Shown one piece after another: positions 47,501 through 63,098 of a stretch of DNA of 64,000 bases. The first letter of the stretch is position 1, and each line of letters begins with the position of its first letter. The position numbers and the translations under genes are program-made. The DNA comes from Yamagishiella unicocca. Taxonomy: Eukaryota; Chlorophyta; Chlorophyceae; Chlamydomonadales; Volvocaceae. The DNA lies in assembly GCA_003116995.1 (NCBI GenBank), contig BDSL01000045.1, positions 1 through 64,000 on the forward strand, in the 5' to 3' direction. Below the pieces are notes generated by a model, which worked only from the letters and a program-made list of their open reading frames with translations, did no database searches and was not told the DNA's origin.

Positions 47501-49223
47501 CGCGCAACCTACCCCGCCCCTGCCCGCCCTCCGCGCAACCTACCCCGCCCCTGCCCGCCCTCCGCGCAACCTACCCCGCCCCTGCCCGCCCTCCGCGCAA
47601 CCTACCCCGCCCCTGCCCGCCCTCCGCGCAACCTACCCCGCCCCTGCCCGCCCTCCGCGCAACCTACCCCGCCCCTGCCCGCCCTCCGCGCAACCTACCC
47701 CGCCCCTGCCCCCCTCCGCGCAACCTACCCCGCCCCTGCCCGCCCTCCGCGCAACCTACCCCGCCCCTGCCCGCCCTCCGCGCAACCTACCCCGCCCCTG
47801 CCCGCCCTCCGCGCAACCTACCCCGCCCCTGCCCGCCCTCCGCGCAACCTACCCCGCCCCTGCCCGCCCTCCGCGCAACCTACCCCGCCCCTGCCCGCCC
47901 TCCGCGCAACCTACCCCGCCCCTGCCCGCCCTCCGCGCAACCTACCCCGCCCCTGCCCGCCCTCCGCGCAACCTACCCCGCCCCTGCCCGCCCTCCGCGC
48001 AACCTACCCCGCCCCTGCCCGCCCTCCGCGCAACCTACCCCGCCCCTGCCCGCCCTCCGCGCAACCTACCCCGCCCCTGCCCGCCCTCCGCGCAACCTAC
48101 CCCGCCCCTGCCCGCCCTCCGCGCAACCTACCCCGCCCCTGCCCGCCCTCCGCGCAACCTACCCCGCCCCTGCCCGCCCTCCGCGCAACCTACCCCGCCC
48201 CTGCCCGCCCTCCGCGCAACCTACCCCGCCCCTGCCCGCCCTCCGCGCAACCTACCCCGCAGACTGTTGGCAACATCCTGCGCCAGGCTTACGGGCGCAA
48301 GGAGGCGGTGACTGACGAGCTGATCAAAGTCATCTTGGAGCCAGGGCTGCAGCCGGGGGCGGTGGACGTCTTCCTGGACTTCATCAGCTACAGCGGCGGA
48401 CCATGTGAGGCCTGCGTACGTCCGGGGGCGTGGGGGTGTTACGCCAACCCCTAGCAATCACGCGGGGAGGGAGGGGGGGGATATTCAGGAGGCCGTGATT
48501 GTGTTTTTTCCCGCCCTGTTACCCAACCCCGCGCCTGGGGTCCCCCTTTGCAGTGCCTGAGGAGCTCATGGCCGCCACCACCCGCCCCGTCAGCCTGCTG
48601 TGGGGAGAGGCGGACCCTTGGGAGGACTCCAGGGAGGGCAAGCGGCTGTTCGGCAACCTGCCCTCCGTCGTGGAGTTCGTGGGACTGCCCGGGGTGAGTG
48701 CGCAGCGCCACGGCGGCACAGCAAAGGAGCGGCGGAGGACGCGCGCGCCTGGCGGCACGGCGGTTGTGACTGCCGCGGCTGCCACCTGCACCCACACCGA
48801 CAACCGGCAACCGGCTGGCCTGGGTTTATTTGGGTCCAAGGACGGCATGCGTTGGCTCGGGTTGGGTTGGCAGTGCGGCATGCGTCGGGCTCGGGATGAT
48901 TGTTGTTCGTTCTGCATGCCACCACCCCCACAATTGCAACCGGGGTACGGGTGTGGCGGTGTCGGGTAGGTGCAGCGGTTAATGAACAGTTCAACGCCCC
49001 AAACATAACACGCACACCCGCGATCCTAACGGTATGTTGGTTCACAGCAGGATGATCCTCTGGCCTCCACCCCTCCCTGCCGGTTGCGCAGGTGGGTCAC
49101 TGCCCTCAGGACGAGGCGCCCGAGCTCGTCAACCCGCTGATCGAGCGCTTCGTGGCAGCGTACGGCAGCAGCAAGCGGGCCCCCGTGGCGTCAATGGCGG
49201 CGGCCGGGAGCGAGGTGGTTTGA
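44546..49223 (+). CDS. Chloroplast alpha/beta hydrolase, pheophytinase-like
   Basis: Seven exons, 44546-44694, 44812-45003, 45171-45283, 45621-45814, 48263-48404, 48554-48693 and 49092-49223, give 353 residues. Residues 1-40 are an Arg/Ser/Ala-rich chloroplast transit peptide. The alpha/beta-hydrolase core follows: YWSWRGYKIRYQRSG, oxyanion loop LLVHGFGGNADHWRKN, DLLGYGFSDKP, nucleophile elbow VCNSVGG (Ser149), acid in WGEADPWED (Asp284) and base in GVGHCPQDEAPE (His313). The sequence between (NILRQAYGRKEAVTDEL, LQPGAVDVFLDFISYSGGPL) is typical of pheophytinase (PPH) and its plastid paralogues, which cleave phytol from pheophytin; which member this is cannot be settled here. Intron 4 is 2448 bases and is mostly a 31-bp minisatellite. 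TGTAA signals occur at 50243 and 50260. Confidence 0.85.
46529..48262. repeat. 31-bp minisatellite, 56 copies, inside an intron and including its acceptor
   Basis: The unit is CTCCGCGCAACCTACCCC followed by GCCCCTGCCCGCC. The GCAACC core occurs first at 46544 and last at 48247: 55 intervals, consistent with 53 of 31 bases and two of 30 bases (near 46935 and 47709). A few units read CCCTCCCTCC instead of CCCGCCCTCC. The final unit runs AACCTACCCCGCAG, and its AG is the acceptor of the hydrolase exon 5. A GC-only prelude (CCCCGCCCCG) at 46483-46528 leads in. Confidence 0.97.
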
Positions 49224-51598
49224 GGGCAGGGCAGGGGGTGAGGGGCAGCGGGCGTCCGCGGGGCGGGCGGTTGGGGTCAGGTCGGCTGCCGGACGCCATG
49301 GGGGTGTGGTGTGAAATCGGTGACACGAAGAACGACAAGATAGTGGGCGCATGGGGGGGTGGGGTGGGGTGGCCGGGTAAGCTTGGAGGGAGGGGGGGTA
49401 AAAGGTTATCCGCGAATCCAGAGAGGGGCTGGCTGGCGCCGGGCTCTCTGTGCCTTAGGTTGAGACCCAGGGTGGGATGCGTGTGTGGGGTGCAGAGGGG
49501 GGCCTGGTCAGCGTGACGTGGCGAAAAGGTTCCTGTGTGACGTGACGAGTTGCGGGTAGGCGGTTTACATAGGGGTTTAGCAGGGAGGTGGACCGAAGTG
49601 CAGGTGCAAGCGCCCGGTATTGGAAGCCGAGGGTTTGTCCGCAGATGGTGGAGCGTGCGGAATGTGGCGGTTGGAGTTTGAGGCGACGCCTGCCTCCCCG
49701 CCTGTCTTTGGCGAGAGCGTTGTTTCAAGAAGGAAGCGAGTGAGTCCTGCGTCACGAAGACTGAAGATGAAGTGGAAGGGTTGTTGTGTGTAGTCGATCA
49801 GGACAGCAGCAGCTGAACGCCGCGGAGTGAGCTTTGGAGCGGTTTGTACGACACTGGTGATTTCTCATGCTTACATGTATATTACCGCATTGCTGTTAGA
49901 GCGTTGTTTGAAACCCGGCGGGTGCCAGCGGGGCCAGGGCAAGGCGGGATCACCACCTTGCTGCCGTACTGATGAAACAGGCTGAGATTCGGTGAGATAC
50001 TGGCCACCGGTTTGCCAGTGGCGACGTTGAGTGAGAGTCGCGTGCCCGGTCCCTTTCCTCTTCCAGCCTCAGTACTTCGTATTGTCGAGCCGTGGACGAT
50101 ACCCCCGTGCACGACACCCCCATCGTTGTGGATGCGTTGGGTCGTTCCAAGCGAGCTCCCGGCGGGAGGGGGCTGACGGCGGCGGCCAGCAATCAGCGCA
50201 CGGGCCCGTGCAGGTCATCGGGCCCACTGCGATGTCACCCGCTGTAAACTGTCACCCGCTGTAACCTTTCCCCCTCACCGGGGGCACAGACCTCCCGCCA
50301 CCCCTCCCGACCCCGACCCCCGTGTCAGCTGATAGGGAGCGCCAAGGGCTCCGAACCTGTGCGTGCTCTGGGCAGTGTTTCCCGGAAAGTCATGGCGTGT
50401 CTGCGGGGTCTGGAAGGAAGCCCTCCCGGTCCTGTGGCGAGGTTGACCCCTCGGTCCTGTGGTGAGATTGCCCTCCCGGTTCTATGGCCGGCTGTGTCGC
50501 CGGTCCGCATGCCTGAGCAGGCGCACCTGCACTCGTATGAGTCCGCGCGCCTCCGTCCCCTTGCGCTTCGTGAGCAGCTGGACTCCTTGACACACTAAAC
50601 AACCGCAGCAATCAGCGGAGCAAGTGCGGCGAGCGGGCTGCATGTTGTGTACATGCATGGCAGCTTGCCGTCCCGCCCGCGGTGCTGACAGCCTTCGCTC
50701 GCGTACAGCTGACGTCAGCAAGCAGGCGGCTGCTGGTGGCGCCGCGGCCGGTGTTGCCAGACCAGGCGCATGCGGCAGCAGGTACATGTGGTACGGCATC
50801 AGGCATACGTCGTACGGCCTCAGGTCAGGCACATGTCGTACGGGGGGATTACACGAGTGCCCACGTCGCAGAGCGGTAGGGCGTCCCGCAACTGCACCCG
50901 GCACAACCTGGACCCTGGAAGGCCCACGAACGACCTTCGCCGAAAACTGGCCGTGTCGCGTCGTGAATGTGTTTCGTGTCGTGTTTTGATTGGGCACGCC
51001 ATGCCGACGCCCCCGCCCCGGCCTGTGCACCCCCCGGCCCCCCGCCTGGGTCCGCGAGCTCTCGCCCCACTCTTTAGTCCAAGACACTCATAAGGCCCCT
51101 TTGCGCACCCAGGCTTGCGCCGCTTAGGCCCTCCGAACTTACCGCCTCTCACACTCGCTCCCAGCCCGACCCCCACCCAACGGCCAGCGGGCGACGGACA
51201 CCTTGGTCGTCGTGGCTGCAGAGCCCGCGACTCAGAGGGCCACCGCACTCCCGCATGGGGCGCCCACACATAGCTCTCTGGCGCAATCAACCGCCAACCG
51301 TCAACATCGTCCGAGCCGGTCTCTCTGACGACAATGACTCAGCATACCCGCCTGACGTGCCGCTCTAGTCGGACCCTGCTGGGCCTTATACACTCTCCAA
51401 CGAACACTCGCGCCGCGCAGAGACCCACTGACTGCTGCGTCCTGCAGCCTCCTCCTTGCGCCTCTTTACTTTACGGTCCCTCCCTGCCGTGGTTACACAG
51501 AAACACCACGCCCCCCCCCCACACACACACATACCACCCCTCCCTCCCTTGCCCTCCCCCCCCTCTCGCCACGTCACATACATCCTCTCCGGCGCTCA
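49224..51598. other. Convergent intergenic region
   Basis: This lies between the hydrolase and spermidine synthase genes. It holds a reversed fragment of the dispersed repeat family (GACAAGATAGTGGGCGCATG near 49338), two TGTAA signals at 50243-50247 and 50260-50264 in a small duplicated CACCCGCTGTAA, and imperfect direct repeats of CGGTCCTGTGG type at 50430-50490. TTACA at 51493-51497 is the minus-strand poly(A) signal for spermidine synthase. No gene is supported. Confidence 0.5.
51493..51497 (-). promoter_or_regulatory. Polyadenylation signal of spermidine synthase
   Basis: TTACA on the plus strand is TGTAA on the minus strand, 102 bases beyond the stop codon at 51599. Confidence 0.6.
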
Positions 51599-56495
<4,897 letters not shown>

Positions 56496-56779
56496 GTGCT
56501 TCAAGAATGCACGATGCGCCTGCCCGTGGCACCATGCAGACGGTTGGGGAGAACAACCGCCTTCAGCATGCATCATACGTACATCAATGCCCCCCTGCGA
56601 TAACGACACTCCAGTCTCAAAAGGAGAAGATTTTCAACCGCACACCCTACCACACCACTGCTTCAATATGATACTGTTCGCCGCCGCAAACCTGCATCTG
56701 AGTGTCTGCCAAACTCTGCGTTGACTCATTGCAACGTTGCATCAAACGCATGTTAACAAGGAGATTTCATAGGTTAGTC
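56496..56779. promoter_or_regulatory. Short divergent promoter region, spermidine synthase / QTRT1
   Basis: The two upstream-most start codons lie 284 bases apart. The region is less GC-rich than the flanking introns. No clear TATA box is visible. Confidence 0.45.
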
Positions 56780-59700
56780 ATGGCGTGCAGCAGTGGCGAA
56801 GCCCTACCCAGCTCAGACAGCCCGGCTTTGAAGTTCAAGGTGCGATGGGCACCTCCGCACTTCGCACCAGGGAGCAACGACGCACCAAACCTGATTTGAG
56901 GATGCACATACTTCATGTCATGCATGTGCCTTGCAGCACATGCCATGCTCGAAAACCGTCCTCCCACACCGGCTCAGCTGCCTCACAAGCATCAGTTCCA
57001 TGACCTGCCGGCCAACATGGGTTTATGTAGAGCCTGAGGGCCATGTTTGGCACCTTTACACCCCCCCGAAAGCATCCTTTAAGCGCTGTTTCAGCAGAGC
57101 TTTGGCCTCCTGTATGGCCGCAGCCCTCGAAAGGCCTCTTCAGTAGTCGATGACCTAACACAGCCAAATCCGTAAAGGTCACCTCCTCTCCCTCCCCCTC
57201 CCCGTGCACCTGCCCCCCCTCATCCTTCCTCAGCGCTCACTGCCGTTCACGACCCGGCTGCGCCAACCCCGGGGTCCGCCCGCCCCCCTGTGTGTCTTGG
57301 CTTCCCCCTGCCACCCCACCGGTTCACTCTCTTCCCCCACCTCCCCCCACCTCCCTTGCCTCTCTTCCCACCTCCCCGTTCTCCCCCCACCTCCCTTGCC
57401 TCTCTTCCCACCTCCCCCCTCCTCCCCCCACCGCCCTTGCCTCTCCTCCCCCGCACCCCACCTCCCCCCATCTCCCTTGCCTCTCCTCCCCCCCCCACCT
57501 CTCAGGCCTCTTCTCCCCCCCACCCCACCTCCCCCAACCTCCCTTGCCCCTCCTCCCCCCCACCCCACCTCCCCCCAGGTGGTTGCTGTCCAGGGGCGGG
57601 CCCGCTCCTCCCGGATGACCCTGCCTCACTTCACTGCGCACACCCCCATGTTCATGCCTGTGGGCACACAAGGTGGGAGCAGGGCGGAGCAGGGGGAGCA
57701 GGGGGGAGCAGGGAGAGGAGGGGGGAGCAGGGGGGAGCAGGGGGAGCAGGGGGAGCAGGGGGAGCAGGGAGAGGAGGGGGGAGCAGGGGGGAGCAGGGGG
57801 AGCAGGGGGGAGCAGGGGGAGCAGGGGGGAGCAGGGGGAGCAGGGGGGAGCAGGGGGAGCAGGGGGGAGCAGGGGGAGCAGGGGGGAGCAGGGGGGAGCA
57901 GGGGGAGCAGGAGGGTTACAGAAGAAAACCGGCGACATGAAGCCGGGGTGTGTGTGGCATAAGCATAAACACGGGCTACACGACATGATCCAGGGGGGGA
58001 GAAGGGCGAGGCGGCAGGTGGGGCGGCAGGAGGGGCAGCGGGTTTGGTTCTGGAGGGGTGCGGAGGGCGTGAAGGGGCATGCCTGGCGCAACGGTCCTCC
58101 CCCGGCCCCCCGGCCCCGCGGCCCCCGGTCCCCGGCCCCCAGGCACCGTCAAGGGCCTTACGACCCTCCAGCTGGAGGAGCTGGACTGCCACGTCATCCT
58201 GGGCAACACCTACCACCTGGAGAACCGCCCCGGCAGCGAGCTGGTGGCGGAGATGGATGGCCTGCACGGCTTCATCAACTGGCCCAGGTGCGGGGGGTGG
58301 GGGAGTGAGGCAGGGGTGGGGGGGGTGGGGGAGTGAGGCAGGGGTGGGGGGGGTGGGGGAGTGAGGCAGGGGTGGCGGGGGGTGGGGGAGTGAGGCAGGG
58401 GTGGGGGGGGTGGGGGAGTGAGGCAGGGGTGGCGGGGGGTGGGGGAGTGAGGCAGGGGTGGCGGGGGGTGGGGGAGTGAGGCAGGGGTGGCGGGGGGTGG
58501 GGGAGTGAGGCAGGGGTGGCGGGGGGTGGGGGAGTGAGGCAGGGGTGGCGGGGGGTGGGGGAGTGAGGCAGGGGTGGGGGGGTGGTGTGGGAAACCCAAC
58601 TACTTTCGTGTCAGGTAATGGGGACGTGATGGGCCGGCGGGTGAGAGCTGAGGACCCCGGCACCCGCGTACGAAGAACTCGCGAGCGATTGAATGGTGGC
58701 GGGATCTTACCGGGGGTTCTCTGGCTGCTCCGCAGCGAGGTGAGGCGCCTGCCTGCCCTGACGACCCACCACCACACCACCACACCACCACACCACCACA
58801 CCACCACACCGCAATACCACCATACCACCACACCGGCACATCATCCCCGAGAGCTGCGTCCTCGCCCCCAGGGGGGTTGTGGGCGGGCGCCGTCCCAACG
58901 TAAGCCCAGGGCAGCTCCTGCGCCTCCGCACTCCCCTTCGTGGCCCCCGGGCGCCAACCGCCCCATTTCGACACAACACAGCGCAACACAACGCAGGGTC
59001 ACCTCTCCGCCGTACACTAGCACTGCAGGCCGCGTCTGCCGCTTCCTCCCGCCAAACCCCCGCCAACCCCCTGCCACTGGGTCGGTCTCTGTCCTCCGTC
59101 TCTTCTATCGTCTAACGGGGTCTCCTCGCCACCGCTGCCGCCCCCCTGCCACCCCCCTGCCGCCCCCACCCCCACCTGCCTCCCATGTCGTGTCCGCCTC
59201 ATCCTCCTCACAGCTGTGTCCCCTCCCACCTCACCCCGCGCCCCCTCTCTCGGCCCCAGGGGCATGCTCACCGACAGCGGCGGCTTCCAGATGGTGTCGC
59301 TGCTGCACCTTGCCGAGATCACCGAGCAGGGGGTCACGTTCCAGAGCCCCGTGGACGGCTCCGCCATGCTGCTGACGCCGGAGCAATCCATCGCCATACA
59401 GAACCGGCTGGGTGCGGACATCATCATGGCGCTGGACGACGTGGTGCCCACCACTGCAAAGTGGGTGCTGGGGGGGGCCGAGAAAAACCGGTTACACGAC
59501 ATGGAAAGTGGAGGGTAGAAAGCGGAGGGTGCTGGGGGGGGAGTAAAAGGACAATCTGCGAATCCACGGCCGGCAAACCAAGGCGGTGAAGATGGCGGTC
59601 CGGGCGGGGAGAGCGAGGAAGTGGGGACGGCTACTGGCCGGCTGGAGTGGGGCTTCGGTGGGTCTGGGGGCGGCGGACGCGAGGGCGGGTCTCTGGATGA

Positions 59701-62700
59701 AGGGATGGGAGGCGGCGGATGGTGTAGACGTACGCGATGGTGTAGACGTACGCGATGGGGTCCACGTCACTTCATTTTCGCGGGGCGGGTGTCACGACCT
59801 CACACTCACATGTCCCCGGCTGCAGCCGCCGGTGTGTGACCTGGGCGATAGCCAGGTGTGTTGGTATTGGTGCTGCGGGGCAGCTGCGGCGGGCGGGGAG
59901 CCGCCCTCACGTCCCTTCGCGATCAGCACCCACCGCACGGAGCAAGCCACGTACGCCCCCGCCACCACCGTCGGATGTTCCCTCAACGTCCACCCACCCC
60001 TCCCCCACCCCTCCTCGTCGACCCACGGGTCTTCTCCTCGCCCCACCCCCTCCCCTGCACCCTCTCCGCGGATATAATATACCCCCCTCCTCTCCCCACC
60101 CCCTCCCCTGCAACCCCTCCCCCCCTTGCATCCCCTCCCATGTCGAGTAACCGGGTTATTTTCTGTAATCCCCCCTTGCACCGCCTCCCCCTGCACCCCC
60201 TCCCCCCCTGCACCCCGGCACCCCTCCTCAGCGACCCCGCCCGCTTCGCTGAGGCCACCCACCGCACCACCCGCTGGATCGACCGCTGCATCTCCGCGCA
60301 CAGCCGCCCCACGGAGCAGAACCTGTTCGGCATCGTGCAGGGGGGCCTGGACACGCAGCTGAGGGAAATAAGCATGGAGGTGGGCAGCGGGCAGGGTGTG
60401 GTGGGTGGGTGGCGGGTGGATGGTGGCGGCTCCCAACTCCTTGAACTCTACATGACACCACTGCCGCACGGCTCCCAGATGCTTGGGCTGCGTACAGGCC
60501 TCAATGCCTTCCCCAAACCTCCCCAACCCCTCTTCCCCTCCCCCCTCCCTGCAAAACCCCTCCCTGCAAAACCCCAAACCCCACCCCCACCCGCACTCTC
60601 CCCTGCAGCAACTGGTGGCTCGCGACCTGCCCGGATACGCCATCGGCGGCCTGGCGGGGGGCGAGTCCAAGGACGACTTCTGGCGGGTGGTGGCTCAGTG
60701 CACCGCGGGGCTGCCCCCCAGCAAGCCGCGCTACGTGATGGGCATCGGCTACCCGCTGGACATCGTGGTGTGCAGCGCGCTGGGGGCGGACATGTTCGAC
60801 TCGGTGTACCCCACCCGCACGGCGAGGTTCGGGGTGGCGCTGGTGCCGCAGGTGGGTGGGGGTTACAAGTAAAGAACCGGTAACTCGACTGAGGTGCCGC
60901 AGGTGGGGGGGGGAGAGAGAGCAGACCCGTGGGTCGGCACTGGAAAGTGGAGCCGCAGGTGGTGGGGGGAAGGGGCGCAGGTGGGTCCGGGGAGTGGCGG
61001 GAAGACCCGGTTACACGAGTTAGGAAGCGGAGGGACCAGAAAGCGGAGAAGGTGCCGGGAGGAAGGTGGCGGTTGGGTCGGGGCAATGGCACGGTAAGCA
61101 GGTCGGGGGCGCAGGCAACGGCCCCCGGGTGCGGATGGGAGCGCGACTGCACCCAGCCGCGCTGCCGGAGCAGCCAGGCATCTCACACACCTGCTGGCCA
61201 CGAAAACCCCCTGTCGCCTCACCCCCCGCCGCCTCACCACCCCTGTACCCCACCCACCCTGTACCCCACCCCCCCGTACCCCACCCACCCTGTACACCAC
61301 CACCCCTGTACCCCGGCTCCCGGTCCGCTCCTCCTCACCTCCCGCTCACCTCCCGCTCACCTCCCGGTTTCCTCTTACGTCCCTATGTCGTGTAACCGGG
61401 TCATCTCTCCAAACTCCCCCCCACGCCAGGGCACGCTCAAGCTGAAGAACGCAGCCTTCGCCCGGGACTTCCGCCCCCTGGACCCCTCCTGCAGCTGCAC
61501 CGTGTGCCGCAAGTACACTCGCGCCTACCTGCACAACGTGGTGACCCGGGGCATCGCGTCCGCAGCCATCCTGGTGACCTACCACAACGTGGCGTACACA
61601 CAGAACCTCACACGGAGCATGCGGCAGGCGATAGAGGTGCGGGGGGTAAAAGGGGAGAGGCGGGGGGAGGTGTGTGTGTGGAGGGGCTGAGCTTGGGGTT
61701 GGAGGGGCGGGGGGAGCGGGGGGTGCGGCGGGGTGAGGCGGGGAGAGGCGGGGAGGAGGAGAGGGAGGGGGGGCAGGGATCTAGGCCTGAAGGTGGGCTG
61801 TGCGGTAGAGGAGTGGGGCGGAGCGAGGTAGAGGGAGGGGGAGCTGCTGGGACTTTCGCCGGGGGGGCAACGGAGGGGGGGGCCGAGGAAGACGGGGGGG
61901 GGGGCAACGGAGGGGGGAGGGGTGGAAGAGGGGGGGAGAAGGTCACCCGCCAGCTACCGTCTTACTCCCTCGACAGTACTCGTAGTATTCGAAGTCCCAG
62001 CCCTTGACGTGTTCGCCTGGCGCCTTCTGTACAGCGGGGCCCCCCCGCCCCTCCCCCCCTTTTCCTTCGTACACGGGTTTTCCTTGCAACCCTCCCCCGC
62101 CCTTCCCCCCTCCCCTCCCCCCTGCCCCTCCCCCCGCTCTCGCGACCTTCAGGAGCAGCGCTTCCCCGAGTGGGTTCGCAGCTACCTGAAGGTCATGTTC
62201 CCGAAGGTGAGGGCGGCGAAGTGGCTGCCGGGGCCGGGAGGCGGTGTCGGAGGGCGCAGCAGTGGGCTGGGGGGTGGGGCCGGATCGGAGGGCGCAGTGG
62301 GCGGTGGAGTGAGGCCGCCGTCATTGTGCTCTGCAGCGGCCGCCCCCACACCGCCGCAGTGCGCTACCCGCCAGGAGCTGGTTGCGTCAACTCGGCATAC
62401 CAGCGCCCAGCAAAACACTTGGCAAGGGGGTGCCGCCGTTTCCCCCACCCTCACGCGTGTGGCTGGTCTTCTCGACACGCACTCTTGGCACACGCCTGCC
62501 GCCCGCACTCCTTCCCTGGAGCCGGCCGTTTTCGACACAACCCCTCCCGCATCGCTTGCAGTGGCCAGCAACGCGACACGGCTGAGCGCTCCTCTAAACC
62601 CTCTCTTGCGCTGAACCCTAAAACCCTTTACGTCACTCCCTCCCGGTTGTCCTCGCACCCCCCCACGTCAACCTTTTCCTATGCCTCGCACCCACCAGCA

Positions 62701-63098
62701 AGTAACCCCACACAGCTCTGCGTCGGTACCTCCGCCTTCCCCACTGCCTGCCCTGGGGGCCCCCCACTGCTGTAGTCTTCTCCGCCGTCCCCAATAACGT
62801 GTTGAAGGGTTTTCTCCCTCCCCCGTTGTCCGAAAATAATCACAGATACTTCCGTAGTCAGTACAAAGTGCTCCAGCATGCGCCCACAACTAGGTGTCCG
62901 AAGACAAGGCGCCAGCTATTATACCCATGTCGTGTAAACGGTCTTTATGCCCCGCCCCCCTGTTGTCCCCAGGGCGACGTGCCGGGGTGGGTGCGCGATG
63001 CCATGGTGGCCGCCAGCATCGACCTGGAGGGGGTGGCGGCAGCTCCAGGGGGGCCGCAGCAGCCGCAGCAGCAGCCGCAGCCCGAGCAGGCGGCGTGA
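56780..63098 (+). CDS. QTRT1: Queuine tRNA-ribosyltransferase catalytic subunit
   Basis: Nine exons, 56780-56839, 57579-57672, 58143-58287, 59260-59460, 60232-60379, 60609-60851, 61430-61636, 62153-62206 and 62973-63098, give 425 residues. The enzyme exchanges guanine for queuine at the wobble position of GUN-anticodon tRNAs. Key residues are visible: Asp105 in [13 protein letters not shown], the substrate loop [14 protein letters not shown], nucleophile Asp280 in [13 protein letters not shown], and zinc ligands Cys318, Cys320, Cys323 and His349 in the CxCxxC-x25-H pattern ([14 protein letters not shown]...YHN). The spacing matches eukaryotic QTRT1 rather than a non-catalytic QTRT2. The C-terminus adds a Gly/Pro/Gln tail. 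There is no clear organelle presequence. Introns hold G-rich minisatellites and dispersed repeats. Confidence 0.92.
57330..57576. repeat. CT-rich repeats forming a long polypyrimidine tract in QTRT1 intron 1
   Basis: Variants of CACCTCCCTTGCCTCT, CTTCCCACCTCCCC and related units repeat through the 3' third of the intron up to the acceptor at 57577-57578. The plus strand is almost free of A and G here. Confidence 0.85.
57676..57915. repeat. GGGGGAGCA-type minisatellite in QTRT1 intron 2
   Basis: About two dozen 9-10-base units (GGGGGAGCA / GGGGGGAGCA, with some GAGAGGA variants) begin just after the exon 2 donor at 57673. The density of G runs gives many possible G-quadruplexes. Confidence 0.92.
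58288..58590. repeat. 28-29-bp G-rich minisatellite in QTRT1 intron 3
   Basis: The unit is GGGGGAGTGAGGCAGGGG plus TGGCGGGGGG or a variant. About ten copies, with GTGAGGC starts 28 or 29 bases apart, begin right at the exon 3 donor. A CCACCACAC microsatellite follows at 58768-58840. Confidence 0.92.
59719..59760. repeat. 18-bp duplication in QTRT1 intron 4
   Basis: TGTAGACGTACGCGATGG occurs twice in tandem. Confidence 0.85.
62864..62948. repeat. Dispersed intronic repeat, full-length copy (QTRT1 intron 8)
   Basis: This is nearly identical over about 80 bases to 53707-53806 (CCAGCATGCGCCCACAACTA, GTGTCCGAAGACAAGGCGCC, CATGTCGTGTAAACGGTC), in the same plus-strand orientation. It sits antisense to spermidine synthase in one case and sense to QTRT1 in the other. 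Confidence 0.88.

Noticed and set aside
46327..48454. Two giant frames (662 and 673 codons) of Pro/Arg/Ala repeats
   Set aside because: The 31-bp unit has no stop in any plus frame, so frames stay open through the array by construction. The array lies in an intron between well-conserved hydrolase exons.
57204..58831. Long Gly/Ser/Arg or Pro-rich frames on both strands in QTRT1 introns
   Set aside because: They arise from G-rich and C-rich tandem repeats and are interrupted by the conserved QTRT1 exons in another frame.
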